Of a stretch of DNA of 64,000 nt, positions 9,269 through 17,723 are shown piece by piece (the first letter of the stretch is position 1; each line of letters begins with the position of its first letter). The translations under genes were made by a program, and so were the position numbers. The notes under the pieces were generated by a model, which searched no databases, was not told the DNA's origin, and was given only the letters and a program-made list of their open reading frames with translations. The DNA comes from Anaerolineales bacterium. Lineage in GTDB: Bacteria; Chloroflexota; Anaerolineae; Aggregatilineales; UBA2796. The DNA lies in NCBI GenBank assembly GCA_015075625.1, contig JABTTZ010000002.1, positions 682,001-746,000 of the forward strand, written 5' to 3'.

Positions 9269-10030
9269 TTGATCATGGGTGATTCAGCCACCAAAGAAAC
9301 GATTATCACCGTCCGTGATGTCCACAAGTGGTATGGCGATTACCACGCCCTGCGCGGGGTGAGTGTAGAGATCATGGCGGGCGAAGTTCTCGTCATTTGC
9401 GGCCCATCGGGGTCGGGAAAATCAACTTTCATTCGCACCATCAACCGCCTCGAAGAACACGAAAAGGGCGATATTATCGTGGATGGCATTAGCCTGACGA
9501 ATGATGTCCGTAATATTGCTAAAATCCGCAGCGAGATCGGAATGGTCTTTCAGCAGTTCAATTTGTTTCCGCACCTCACCGTGTTGCAGAACATCACCCT
9601 TGCGCCCATCAATGTCCGGCGTTGGGCAAAGGGGAAAGCGGAAAAGATCGCCATGGAACTGCTAGAGCGTGTGCGCATCCCCGAACAAGCGCATAAATAT
9701 CCCGGTCAACTCTCCGGCGGGCAGCAGCAGCGTGTTGCCATTGCGCGGGCGTTGGCAATGCAGCCTCGCATCATGCTCTTTGACGAGCCAACCAGCGCCC
9801 TTGACCCGGAGATGATCAAAGAAGTTCTCGATGTCATGCGCGATTTGGCAAAAGAAGGGCTGACAATGCTCTGTGTGACCCACGAGATGGGCTTTGCCCG
9901 CGAAGTGGCGGATCGCGTCATCTTCTTTGATCGGGGCGTGATTGTGGAGGAAAATACGCCGTCGGCGTTCTTTACCAACCCGCAGCACGAGCGAACAAAA
10001 TTGTTTTTATCGCAAATTTTGGCACATTAA
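9269..10030 (+). CDS. Polar amino acid ABC transporter ATPase (GlnQ-like)
   Basis: Cytoplasmic ATPase of a polar-amino-acid importer, 253 residues. Walker [13 protein letters not shown]-loop [17 protein letters not shown], signature [16 protein letters not shown], Walker [16 protein letters not shown] and H-loop [11 protein letters not shown] are all intact. The [11 protein letters not shown] and [21 protein letters not shown] segments are characteristic of the GlnQ/HisP subfamily. No permease or binding protein adjoins it, so its partners must be encoded elsewhere. The start may be the first Met or MGDSATKET six nt later. Confidence 0.9.
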   Translation: MIMGDSATKETIITVRDVHKWYGDYHALRGVSVEIMAGEVLVICGPSGSGKSTFIRTINRLEEHEKGDIIVDGISLTNDVRNIAKIRSEIGMVFQQFNLFPHLTVLQNITLAPINVRRWAKGKAEKIAMELLERVRIPEQAHKYPGQLSGGQQQRVAIARALAMQPRIMLFDEPTSALDPEMIKEVLDVMRDLAKEGLTMLCVTHEMGFAREVADRVIFFDRGVIVEENTPSAFFTNPQHERTKLFLSQILAH

Positions 10031-10117
10031 AACCTCTTACCGGCAGCCTCCACCCCCTCGCCCATTCTTGTGCGGACTGAGGGGGAATCACGCACGAGAT
10101 CGAGCGTGTTGGCACGC

Positions 10118-11509
10118 TCAGCCCCGCACCTCATCCGGCGTCATCCCACCGAGATTCTCCAAGAGCGCCGCCATCGTCGCCATCCCCTTGTAGAAGCAGT
10201 CCAGATAGAAATGCTCATCCGGTCCGTGTGCGCCATCATCGGGCAGCCCATAGCCAACCAGCAGCACGGGCGCTCCCAGATGCTTATTGAAGGTTGCCAC
10301 CACCGGAATCGACCCGCCCTCGCGGACAAAGACGGGTTGTTTTCCCCATCCCCGCGTATAGGCATTCTTTGCCGCCGCAACCGCCCGCGAATCAATCGGC
10401 ACCATCGCTGGGTAGCCGGTGTTCAAAAGGCGCACCTCGCTGCGCACCGCCGGCGGGGTAATCGTCGCCACGTACTGCTTGATCAGGTCATAAATCTCGA
10501 AAGGGTCTTGGTCGGGAATAAGGCGGCAGCTTATCTTTGCCTTTGCCGAGGCAGGGAGGACGGTCTTTGATCCTTCCCCCGTAAAGCCGCCGATTAGCCC
10601 ATGAACTTCAAGGGTGGGGCGTGCGCTGATCCGTTCCCGAAGGGTATAGGCTGGCTCACCCCATGCCACCGCCGCGCCCGTTGAGGCACGCCACGATTCC
10701 TCCGTGAGCGGCACTTCGGCAATGGCGGCGCGTTCTTCGGCGCTGATCGGCTTTGCTTTGTCGTAAAAGCCCGTCACGCTGATGCTCCCATCGGGGTTAT
10801 GCAGCGCGGTGATGATCTCGCAGAGCGCTTGCAAGGGGTTATGGACACTCCCCCCCCACTGCCCAGAGTGCAAATCCACTTTCGGACCCCAAACCTCTAG
10901 CTCCATATAGACCAAGCCGCGCAAGGCGTAGGTGAGGCTTGGGGTGTTCAGGTCAACCACCGCCGTATCAGAGACGACGGCAACATCGCAGCGCAAGAGA
11001 TCAAGGTGTGTCTCGATGAAGGCATCAAGGTTTTCCGAGCCGATTTCTTCCTCACCTTCAACCAGAAATTTGATGTTCACAGGGAGCGATCCCGTCGTCT
11101 GCATCCACGCCTGTGCCGCTTTTATATCGGCAAGGATTTGCCCTTTATCGTCTGTGCTGCCCCGTGCATAGAGTTTGCCATCGACAACAACAGGCTCGAA
11201 AGGGTCTGTTGTCCATTTATCTTTCACTTTGTCGGCGGGCTGAACATCGTAATGCCCATAGACGAGGACGGTTGGTTTGCCCGGTGCGCCTAGCCACTCG
11301 CCATACACAATTGGGTGGCGGTTCGTCTCAAAGAGTTCCACACGAGTCATTCCCGCTGCCTTCAGATGGTCAACAACAAAGGCTGCCGCTTGGCGTGTCT
11401 CAGGGTTTTTCTCGCGCAGGGTGCTAACGCTCTGAATCCGTAAAAAGGCTTTCAAGTCTTCTAAGAAGGTGGTGTGGTTCGCCACCAAATACTCTGCCGG
11501 AGTAGGCAT
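10118..11509 (-). CDS. M20 family dipeptidase
   Basis: Metal-dependent dipeptidase of 463 residues. Zinc ligands are in VLVYGHYDVQPADK, ARGSTDDKGQILADIKAA and FLVEGEEEIGSENLDA, and the lid-domain motif RPTLEVHGLIGGFTGEGSKTV follows. The C-terminal REGGSIPVVATFN and GPDEHFYLDCFYKGM complete the site. Length and the HYDVQP motif match the CNDP/PepV-like dipeptidases rather than DapE. Likely role is peptide turnover. It is convergent with the preceding ABC ATPase gene and divergent from moaA. Confidence 0.9.
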   Translation of the reverse strand: MPTPAEYLVANHTTFLEDLKAFLRIQSVSTLREKNPETRQAAAFVVDHLKAAGMTRVELFETNRHPIVYGEWLGAPGKPTVLVYGHYDVQPADKVKDKWTTDPFEPVVVDGKLYARGSTDDKGQILADIKAAQAWMQTTGSLPVNIKFLVEGEEEIGSENLDAFIETHLDLLRCDVAVVSDTAVVDLNTPSLTYALRGLVYMELEVWGPKVDLHSGQWGGSVHNPLQALCEIITALHNPDGSISVTGFYDKAKPISAEERAAIAEVPLTEESWRASTGAAVAWGEPAYTLRERISARPTLEVHGLIGGFTGEGSKTVLPASAKAKISCRLIPDQDPFEIYDLIKQYVATITPPAVRSEVRLLNTGYPAMVPIDSRAVAAAKNAYTRGWGKQPVFVREGGSIPVVATFNKHLGAPVLLVGYGLPDDGAHGPDEHFYLDCFYKGMATMAALLENLGGMTPDEVRG

Positions 11510-11701
11510 GATTCGTGAATTCTCCTAATTTTCGTTTCGGATTGCTATTTAATTGTGGCACGGTAGGGCGGAAGATGCCATGATCGATCCTGATCTCCGG
11601 TTCTCTGATGATGATCGGCTCAGAAAAATACCTTTTCGCTTGCTATTTCGACGTTTTTTTCAGATACTTGGATTATTCATGTACCAGCGGGGTTCTCCCT
11701 C

Positions 11702-12715
11702 ATGCCAATGGATCGTCTTCAGCGCCCCTTGCGCGATGTGCGTATCTCCCTGACCGATCACTGTAATTTTCGCTGCCCGTACTGTATGCCAGCGGCGGTT
11801 TTTGGCGATAGTTACCGCTTTTTGCCCACCGAAACGCTGCTGACTTTTGAGGAAATCACCCGCCTAAGCCGCTTGTTCATCGCGTTGGGGGCGCAAAAGC
11901 TCCGTCTGACGGGCGGTGAGCCGCTCATGCGCCCAAAGGTTGAAGCGCTCATTCGCGATCTCGCTGCTCTAGAGGGCGTTCAAGACCTTGCCCTAACCAC
12001 AAACGGCTATCTTCTTCCCACCAAAGCCGAAGCATTGAAGGCAGCCGGACTGCACCGTCTGACGATCAGCCTCGACAGCATGGATGATGGGGTTTTTCAG
12101 GCGATGAACGGGGGGCGTTCAAGTCTGGGGCGTGTCTTGGAGGGAATCGCGGCGGCGGAACGTGCCGGCTTTGCCCCCCTGAAGATTAACGCCGTGATCC
12201 AAAAAGGGGTGAATGATCACACCCTGCGCGACCTCGCCCAGTTTTGCAAGGGACGCGGGTACATCCTGCGTCTGATCGAATACATGGATGTGGGCAACCA
12301 CAACGGTTGGTCACTCGATCAGGTCGTCACTGCTGAGGAAATGCTCTCCCTCATCGGCGGAGACATGGGACTTGAGCCGCTCCCCGCAAATTATTCAGGC
12401 GAGGTTGCCCTTCGTTTTGGCTACCGTGATGGCGCCGGCGAGATCGGGATTGTCGCCTCGGTGACAAAACCCTTTTGTCGGGTGTGTACACGGCTGCGGC
12501 TCTCTGCCGATGGCTCGCTGTACACCTGTTTGTTTGCCACAAAGGGGATAGACCTGCGAACACCGCTCCGCGCTGGCGCAGCAGACGAGGAACTAAGCGC
12601 GATGATCAGCGGGGCGTGGCTGCGCCGCACGGATCGTTATTCCGAAATACGGGCGGAGGTCAATGAGAACTCACCCCGTCCGCAAAAGGTCGAAATGCAT
12701 AAGGTGGGCGGCTAA
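11702..12715 (+). CDS. moaA: GTP 3',8-cyclase (molybdenum cofactor synthesis)
   Basis: Radical SAM enzyme for the first step of molybdopterin synthesis, 337 residues. The N-terminal [4Fe-4S] site is DHCNFRCPYCMP and the second cluster is provided by CRVCTRLRLSADGSLYTC. TGGEPLMRPKVEALI and LTISLDSMDD are typical SAM-barrel motifs. The expected C-terminal double Gly is present (MHKVGG). Either Met 1 or Met 3 could start. It overlaps moaD by one base (TAATG). No other moa/moe gene is nearby. The roughly 190-bp gap upstream shows no molybdenum-cofactor riboswitch that I can recognise. Confidence 0.96.
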   Translation: MPMDRLQRPLRDVRISLTDHCNFRCPYCMPAAVFGDSYRFLPTETLLTFEEITRLSRLFIALGAQKLRLTGGEPLMRPKVEALIRDLAALEGVQDLALTTNGYLLPTKAEALKAAGLHRLTISLDSMDDGVFQAMNGGRSSLGRVLEGIAAAERAGFAPLKINAVIQKGVNDHTLRDLAQFCKGRGYILRLIEYMDVGNHNGWSLDQVVTAEEMLSLIGGDMGLEPLPANYSGEVALRFGYRDGAGEIGIVASVTKPFCRVCTRLRLSADGSLYTCLFATKGIDLRTPLRAGAADEELSAMISGAWLRRTDRYSEIRAEVNENSPRPQKVEMHKVGG

Positions 12716-12966
12716 TGATCGAACTGCACCTTACCTTTTACGGCGTCCTGAAACAAGAAATGGGCATCCGAACGCTGGTCTTCACCCTACTCGACCCTGC
12801 CCCCACCATAGCGGATATGGCTGAGCGGCTCAAAGCGTATTATCCCACCCTGTCGGAACGTTTGGTATCTGTTGCCTACGCCGTGAACGATGTTCTTGTT
12901 CATCTCTCTCACCCCCTTCAATCGGGCGATCAGGTGGCGCTTCTTCCGCCCGTCAGCGGTGGTTGA
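12715..12966 (+). CDS. moaD: MoaD/ThiS family sulfur carrier (molybdopterin synthase small subunit)
   Basis: Ubiquitin-like sulfur carrier of 83 residues ending in the diagnostic Gly-Gly (LLPPVSGG), which is thiocarboxylated before transferring sulfur to precursor Z with MoaE. The VTVNDV-type strand appears as AYAVNDVLVHLSHPLQSGDQ. Position directly after moaA, with overlapping stop and start, supports MoaD over ThiS. Confidence 0.92.
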   Translation: MIELHLTFYGVLKQEMGIRTLVFTLLDPAPTIADMAERLKAYYPTLSERLVSVAYAVNDVLVHLSHPLQSGDQVALLPPVSGG

Positions 12967-13066
12967 GGGGAGCTGTCCGATCACACAACGGCGAGGGTCG
13001 CCCGAATGCTCACTTCGAGTCACACTAGGCTAGTCTGAAACATCATAGAAGGGGAACGTCGATCAC

Positions 13067-14599
13067 ATGACCGTCATGCTGATTATTTTGGATGGGTGGG
13101 GACTGCGTGAGGAAACAGCCGGCAATGCCGTCAAATTGGGGCATGTCCCCACCTTTAACCACCTGTGGGAAAGTGGGCAGTACAGCACCACAACGCTCGG
13201 CGCATCAGGCGAGAATGTCGGGCTTCCCAAAGGGCAGATTGGGGGCAGCGAGGTAGGGCATTTGAACCTCGGCGCCGGGACGATGATTTACACTGACCTG
13301 ACCTTTATTGATCGCCAAATCGAGAACGGTGACTTTCTAAAAAATCCCGTCCTCAGCAAGGCGATGGATCGAGCGGCAAAGTCTGGCACGCTGCACCTCA
13401 TGGGTTTGGTCAGCGATGGCGGTATTCACAGCTATAACACGCACATTTATGCCCTGATTGATATGGCAAAAGCGCGGGGGGTGAAACGCCTTGCCCTCCA
13501 TGCCTTCACCGATGGGCGCGATACGCCGCCCTCCAGCGGGAAAGGCTACCTGAGCGCCCTCCAAGACCATCTAAAGAAGGCAGGTATTGGGGCGATAGCG
13601 ACAGTTATCGGGCGCTACTATGTCATGGATCGTGACAAACGGTGGGAACGGACAGAGGCTGCCTATAACGCCCTTGTCTCTGGGATTGCCGAGCGCAGCG
13701 CCACCGATCCGCTTGCCGCTGTAGACGCCGCCTATGCTGAAGGGACAACAGACGAATTCCTTCACCCCTATGTGATCCGCACTGCGTTGGGCGCTCCGGT
13801 TGCCCGCATCGAATCCGGCGATACGATCATCGGCTTCAACTATCGTGGGGATCGAATGCGGCAGATTTATTACGCGCTGATGAGCGATTCCTTCGATGGC
13901 TTCCCCCGCCAAAAGGTGAGTGATCTGCACTTTGTTTCGATGGGGACGTGGGGGGATGATGTCACTGCTCCCCGTGCCTTCATTCGCCCCGCACAGGAAA
14001 CCTGTTTGGCAGAAGTTCTGAGCAAGGCGGGAAAAACGCAGCTTCACATGGCAGAGACGGAAAAATACCGCCATGTGACGTTCTTTTTCAACGGGCAGCG
14101 CGATGAACCCTACGCGGGCGAGGAGCGCATCCTTGTGCCTTCCCCGAAGGATGTGCCAACTTATGATTACAAGCCGGAAATGTCGGCGGTGGCGCTCACC
14201 GATAAAGCGGTAGAGGCGATCCTGAGCCGGAAATATGATTTTATCCTGCTGAATTACGCCAACCCCGATATGGTTGGGCATACAGGCGTGTTGGCGGCGG
14301 CGATCAAAGCGGTGGAGACGGTGGATGGGCAGTTGAAACGGCTTTTAGAGGCGCTCCGCGAGGTAGGGGCAACCGTCCTTGTGACGGCGGATCATGGCAA
14401 CTGTGAGATGATGATTGACCCCGAAACGGGACAGCCCCACACGGCGCATACGATGAACCGCGTCCCACTCATCCTGATTACGCCCGATGGCAGCAAGCCG
14501 CCCCTTCGTGAGGGTAATCTGTGCCACATGAGTCCGACGCTGCTGACGCTGATGGGGCTGCCTATTCCAGCAGCGATGGATGCCGGATCGCTTCTGTAG
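13067..14599 (+). CDS. gpmI: 2,3-bisphosphoglycerate-independent phosphoglycerate mutase
   Basis: Mn-dependent mutase of the alkaline-phosphatase superfamily interconverting 3- and 2-phosphoglycerate. The 510-residue length is standard. Motifs include the metal Asp in LIILDGWGLREE, the phosphorylated Ser in GQIGGSEVGHLNLGAG, HAFTDGRDTPPSSG, DRDKRWERTEAAYNAL, FNYRGDRMRQ, LNYANPDMVGHTG and VTADHGNCEMM. AAGGGGAA precedes the start. It is followed by an inverted-repeat element. Confidence 0.97.
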   Translation: MTVMLIILDGWGLREETAGNAVKLGHVPTFNHLWESGQYSTTTLGASGENVGLPKGQIGGSEVGHLNLGAGTMIYTDLTFIDRQIENGDFLKNPVLSKAMDRAAKSGTLHLMGLVSDGGIHSYNTHIYALIDMAKARGVKRLALHAFTDGRDTPPSSGKGYLSALQDHLKKAGIGAIATVIGRYYVMDRDKRWERTEAAYNALVSGIAERSATDPLAAVDAAYAEGTTDEFLHPYVIRTALGAPVARIESGDTIIGFNYRGDRMRQIYYALMSDSFDGFPRQKVSDLHFVSMGTWGDDVTAPRAFIRPAQETCLAEVLSKAGKTQLHMAETEKYRHVTFFFNGQRDEPYAGEERILVPSPKDVPTYDYKPEMSAVALTDKAVEAILSRKYDFILLNYANPDMVGHTGVLAAAIKAVETVDGQLKRLLEALREVGATVLVTADHGNCEMMIDPETGQPHTAHTMNRVPLILITPDGSKPPLREGNLCHMSPTLLTLMGLPIPAAMDAGSLL

Positions 14600-14609
14600 A
14601 GAATAGACA

Positions 14610-14739
14610 TTACGCAGTTGCCCACATCCTCCTACCCCCCTTCTCCCTGCGGGAGAAGGGGGGATCCATTGTTTGAGGGGGAAGCCTCCTCAAACTTCCC
14701 CTTTCCATGAATACAGGGTAAACACGTTCAAGTGCGTAA
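14610..14739. repeat. Non-autonomous inverted-repeat element, TTACGCA ends
   Basis: TTACGCA at 14610-14616 is mirrored by TGCGTAA at 14733-14739. The interior carries two hairpins: a CCTTCTCCC...GGGAGAAGG stem and a TTTGAGGGG...CCTCAAA stem. Ends and interior match the better-preserved copy at 33847-33990 (same order, including a gaatac-gggt-aaca stretch near the right end). It occupies the space downstream of gpmI and abuts another repeat that starts at 14742. No target duplication is obvious here. Confidence 0.6.
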
Positions 14740-14741
14740 GT

Positions 14742-14905
14742 CCTACAGCATTTTTCAACGAGATTGACCCCTCAGTGGTTGACAGCCCCGCTTATCCCCA
14801 TATACTTACCGATGGGCAGGCGGTGGTGATCAAGGGAAAACGAACGACGCCCGTCTTTCTTGTAGGAAGGCTGGTTGCAATCCAACCAGTGAGGGTACTG
14901 CAATA
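14742..14905. repeat. Dispersed 165-bp structured repeat, copy A
   Basis: The stretch from CCTACAGCATTTTTCAA to GAGGGTACTGCAA recurs at 56904-57068 in the same orientation, with about nine of ten positions matching by eye. It contains a TTTC-TTGTA-GGAA hairpin and a CTGGTTG/CAACCAG hairpin with a 5-nt loop. In copy B the loop differs but the stems are kept. An open frame crosses each copy, but copy B does not preserve it, so an RNA or DNA element is likelier than a protein. The rest of 14600-15096 holds a GGGCGACC/GGTCGCCC hairpin and the rrf2 upstream region. Confidence 0.75.
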
Positions 14906-14938
14906 CCAGACCACGCCGCTCTCACCCGCATCCTGTAG

Positions 14939-14960
14939 GGGCGACCCCGTGTGGTCGCCC
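14939..14960. repeat. Short hairpin, GGGCGACC type
   Basis: GGGCGACC (14939-14946) and GGTCGCCC (14953-14960) form an 8-bp palindrome preceded by TGTA, one of the scattered GTAGGGGCG hairpins in the intergenic spaces of this window. Confidence 0.65.
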
Positions 14961-15055
14961 GCCGTTCTCGCCCTATAGAAGAGGAGCGGAGCGTCTACGC
15001 CTAACATGGGCGAATACGACAACCGCGCCACATCCGCCACGAATTTAGGTTTGTG

Positions 15056-15083
15056 GGTACAATCCTCTTGTATAGTTTGTACC
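15056..15083. promoter_or_regulatory. Inverted repeat GGTACAA-N14-TTGTACC upstream of rrf2
   Basis: Perfect 7-bp arms are spaced two helical turns centre to centre, with TATAGT between them, and end 13 bp before the rrf2 start. The position fits an autoregulatory operator for the Rrf2 protein. No Shine-Dalgarno is visible before that gene, so transcription may begin very close to the ATG. Confidence 0.45.
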
Positions 15084-15096
15084 TGAGACCTACCTT

Positions 15097-15504
15097 ATGA
15101 AACTCACAACGCGCAGTGAATACGCACTTCTCGCCTTAATCTACCTTGCCCGCAAAGCACCAGAAAGTGACGCCTTCACGCCCGTTGACGTGATCGCCAC
15201 CGCGCAGAACATCCCCCCCAAATTTTTAGAGCAAATTCTGCTCACCCTAAAACGGGGGCATTTCCTCACTAGCCAAAAAGGGCAGCGCGGCGGCTACCGT
15301 TTGGCAAAATCGCCCACTGAGATCACCCTTGCCGAGATTGTCCGCTTGCTGGATGGACCGCTTGCCCCGACGGAATCGGTGAGCAAATATTTTTATCGGG
15401 CAACGCCTGTCGAAAAAGAAGAAAACCTGCTGAAGGTTCTCGCCCACATACGGGACGTGATTCTGGACATTATGGAAAAGACAACGCTGGCTGAAATCAG
15501 TTAA
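15097..15504 (+). CDS. Rrf2 family transcriptional regulator, CymR-like, without cysteines
   Basis: 135-residue winged-helix regulator. MKLTTRSEYALLALIYLA is the Rrf2 opening and KFLEQILLTLKRGHFLTSQK is the recognition region, followed by GQRGGYRLAKSPTEITLAEIVRLLDGPLAP. The three Cys that bind an Fe-S cluster in IscR/NsrR/RsrR are absent; the whole protein has none. This resembles CymR, which senses cysteine supply through an interaction with CysK. A sulfur-metabolism role is inferred. It stands alone, upstream of a sensor kinase with its own promoter. Confidence 0.9.
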   Translation: MKLTTRSEYALLALIYLARKAPESDAFTPVDVIATAQNIPPKFLEQILLTLKRGHFLTSQKGQRGGYRLAKSPTEITLAEIVRLLDGPLAPTESVSKYFYRATPVEKEENLLKVLAHIRDVILDIMEKTTLAEIS

Positions 15505-15521
15505 CGGGATAATCTCTTTGT

Positions 15522-15549
15522 TTGAGTCCTAGCCAGCGCTGGCTATAAT
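15522..15549 (+). promoter_or_regulatory. Promoter with a 16-bp perfect palindrome in its spacer
   Basis: TTGAGT (15522-15527), a 16-bp spacer and TATAAT (15544-15549) form a near-consensus promoter 37 bp before the GAF kinase gene. The palindrome TAGCCAGCGCTGGCTA (15530-15545) fills the spacer and enters the -10 box. A protein bound there would block polymerase, so it looks like an operator. Confidence 0.6.
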
Positions 15550-15585
15550 TGAAGCGAAGAGAGAGGGGGCGCGGGAGTCCTAGGG

Positions 15586-16923
15586 ATGTCGAACCAACCA
15601 GTGCCACTGTACAGTAACGAAGTAGCGATCCGCAACTATTTGCAGTTGATGGCGCGTTATGAACGGCTGATGGAAATCAGCCGCCAATTGAACTCCACAC
15701 TTGATCTCAGCACGCTGCTAGGACGGATCATCCGTGCGGCAACCGAACTCTGCGATACAGAGACTGCCTCGATCATGCTCTTGGATCAAAAGACCGGCGA
15801 ACTGCGCTTTGAAGCCGCCTCGCACCAGACGATGACACGCGGGGCAATTGAGGCTATCGTTGTCCCTATTGAAGGTAGCCTTGCCGGATGGGTGGTCAAG
15901 ACCGGTGAACCTGTCCTTGTTGAGGACGCCCAAAACGACCCCCGCCATTTTCAAGGCGTCGATAAGCTGGTCGATTTCACCACGCGCAACCTCCTGTGTG
16001 TACCAATGATCGCCTACGACAAGGTGATTGGCGTTGTTCAGGCGGTGAATAAGCGTGAGGGGTCAAACTGGACAGAAGATGATGTGAATACCCTAACGAC
16101 ACTGGCGGCACAAGCGGCAGTTGCCATTGAAAATGCCCGCCTGTTCCAGCAAAGCGATTTCGTCTCGGAGATGGTTCACGAACTGCGGACACCCCTTGCT
16201 GCGCTGAAGGCAAGCACAACCCTGCTTCTTCGCCCTGATCTTCCTGATAAACGACGTACAGACATTATCCAGACCATCGTCAGCGAGACAGATCGCCTTG
16301 CCCACATGACAACGGATTTCCTCGATTTAGCACGCTTGGAATCAGGGCGGGCGCGGTTGGAAACCTCGGTTTTTAATGTCTCAAACCTGCTTGTCGAGAG
16401 CATGGATATTGTCAGCCCGCAAGCAGAAGGGCGCCAGATTGTTATTCGCAGCCAGACCACAGACCTAATCTTGAATGCAGATCGCGGCAAGCTGAAGCAA
16501 GTCCTCTTAAACCTTTTGACAAACGCTATCAAATACAACCGTATCGGCGGTGAGATTTTCATCACGGCGATCCCCCTGGAGACGCTCCCCAATGAAGACA
16601 CCCCAACGGATAAGATGGCGCGGGTTGGCGTGCGTGATACAGGTCCCGGCATTTCCCAAGAGAACCAAAAACGCCTCTTTGAGAAGTTTTTCCGCGCAGC
16701 GGATACGGCGGGATACACACAAGGGACGGGCTTGGGGCTGGTTATTGCCAAACGCATTGTCGAGGCACATGGCGGGGAGATGGGCTTTCAGAGCGAGCTT
16801 GACGAGGGGACAGAGTTTTTCTTCACCGTGCCGATGGTGGAAACGCCCGATCCATCTGTCGCCTCGGTTGCTCCGGCTCCTCCCGCTGCTCCTGCCGACC
16901 CTACTGAACAACCATCCGCCTAG
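15586..16923 (+). CDS. GAF-domain sensor histidine kinase
   Basis: Soluble kinase of 445 residues with no membrane segment. A GAF domain spans about 25-195 (DTETASIMLLDQKTGELRF, GWVVKTGEPVLVEDA, NLLCVPMIAYDKVIGVVQ). HisKA follows with the phosphoacceptor in SEMVHELRTPLAAL, then HATPase boxes LLNLLTNAIKYN, VRDTGPGIS and GTGLGLVIAKRIVEAHGG. The last 25 residues are Pro/Ala-rich. No response regulator adjoins it. The ligand of the GAF domain cannot be predicted. The palindrome in its promoter suggests repressor control. Confidence 0.93.
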   Translation: MSNQPVPLYSNEVAIRNYLQLMARYERLMEISRQLNSTLDLSTLLGRIIRAATELCDTETASIMLLDQKTGELRFEAASHQTMTRGAIEAIVVPIEGSLAGWVVKTGEPVLVEDAQNDPRHFQGVDKLVDFTTRNLLCVPMIAYDKVIGVVQAVNKREGSNWTEDDVNTLTTLAAQAAVAIENARLFQQSDFVSEMVHELRTPLAALKASTTLLLRPDLPDKRRTDIIQTIVSETDRLAHMTTDFLDLARLESGRARLETSVFNVSNLLVESMDIVSPQAEGRQIVIRSQTTDLILNADRGKLKQVLLNLLTNAIKYNRIGGEIFITAIPLETLPNEDTPTDKMARVGVRDTGPGISQENQKRLFEKFFRAADTAGYTQGTGLGLVIAKRIVEAHGGEMGFQSELDEGTEFFFTVPMVETPDPSVASVAPAPPAAPADPTEQPSA

Positions 16924-17084
16924 AATGCAAGATGGCACGGTTTTCTATGAAGCCGCATAACCGTAGGATTGTTAGAACTTAGGCAGTTGGTCTTGGTTAC
17001 CCCGCCTTGCGGCAAAGGGGCAGGTTGTGACCCAGGCAGTCCAATCATGAAGGCTGCTACAACAATATAAGGACATTCCCAGCG

Positions 17085-17723
17085 ATGCCCCTTCTGTTTG
17101 AACCAAACAAGAAACTCCTCTTTATGGGCGATAGCATTACTGACGCTGGACGGCGTGATGTGGCAATTCCCTATGGCAGTGGCTATGTGAACACCGTCCG
17201 CAATTTTCTAATCGCCCGCTATCCAACGCTCAACCTTGCCATGGTGAATCGTGGGATCAATGGAAACACCGTCCGTGATCTCAGCAGCCGCTGGGAGACA
17301 GACGCTATCCAAGAGCGTCCCCATTACCTCTCCGTCTGTGTGGGGATCAACGATGTCTGGCGGCAGTTCAGCGGGGATAAGGCGACGGCTGTCCCGCTTG
17401 AGGACTATCAAACGACGCTCCGTCGCCTTCTAAAACGCGCCGTCGATTCCGGCGTGGGGACGCTCATCCTCATGACGCCGTTCGTTATCGAGCCAAACAA
17501 AAATGATCCCCTCCGCAAGATGATGGATAGTTATGGCGCGGCGGTGGCAACGCTTGCCACCGAGTTCAAGGCACGCTTCATCAACCTTCAGGCGGCGTGG
17601 GATAACGCTACCAAATACACTGTCCCGCAGGTGTGGTCTGCCGATAAATTTCACCCCAACGCAGCGGGGGCGGCGGTCATTGCCCAAGCCTTCCTTCGTG
17701 CCGTTGGTTATGAATTGGCATGA
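17085..17723 (+). CDS. SGNH/GDSL-family hydrolase
   Basis: Serine esterase/lipase fold of 212 residues with all four blocks: LFMGDSITDAGR (Ser), MVNRGINGNTVRDL (Gly/Asn region), LSVCVGINDVWRQF (GxND) and ADKFHPNAAGAAVIAQAF (Asp and His). There is no signal peptide, so it is probably cytoplasmic. Acyl-CoA thioesterase or carbohydrate-esterase activity is possible; the substrate is unknown. Its stop overlaps the next gene start (ATGA). Confidence 0.92.
   Translation: MPLLFEPNKKLLFMGDSITDAGRRDVAIPYGSGYVNTVRNFLIARYPTLNLAMVNRGINGNTVRDLSSRWETDAIQERPHYLSVCVGINDVWRQFSGDKATAVPLEDYQTTLRRLLKRAVDSGVGTLILMTPFVIEPNKNDPLRKMMDSYGAAVATLATEFKARFINLQAAWDNATKYTVPQVWSADKFHPNAAGAAVIAQAFLRAVGYELA

Noticed and set aside
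11510-11701. Molybdenum-cofactor riboswitch before moaA
   Set aside because: No Moco-motif signature could be recognised, only a few weak repeats. The gene start can be explained without it.
14673-14978. Protein-like frame with AFFNEIDPSVVDSPAYPHIL across repeat copy A
   Set aside because: In copy B the frame is broken while the stems are conserved, and no start or ribosome-binding site is convincing.
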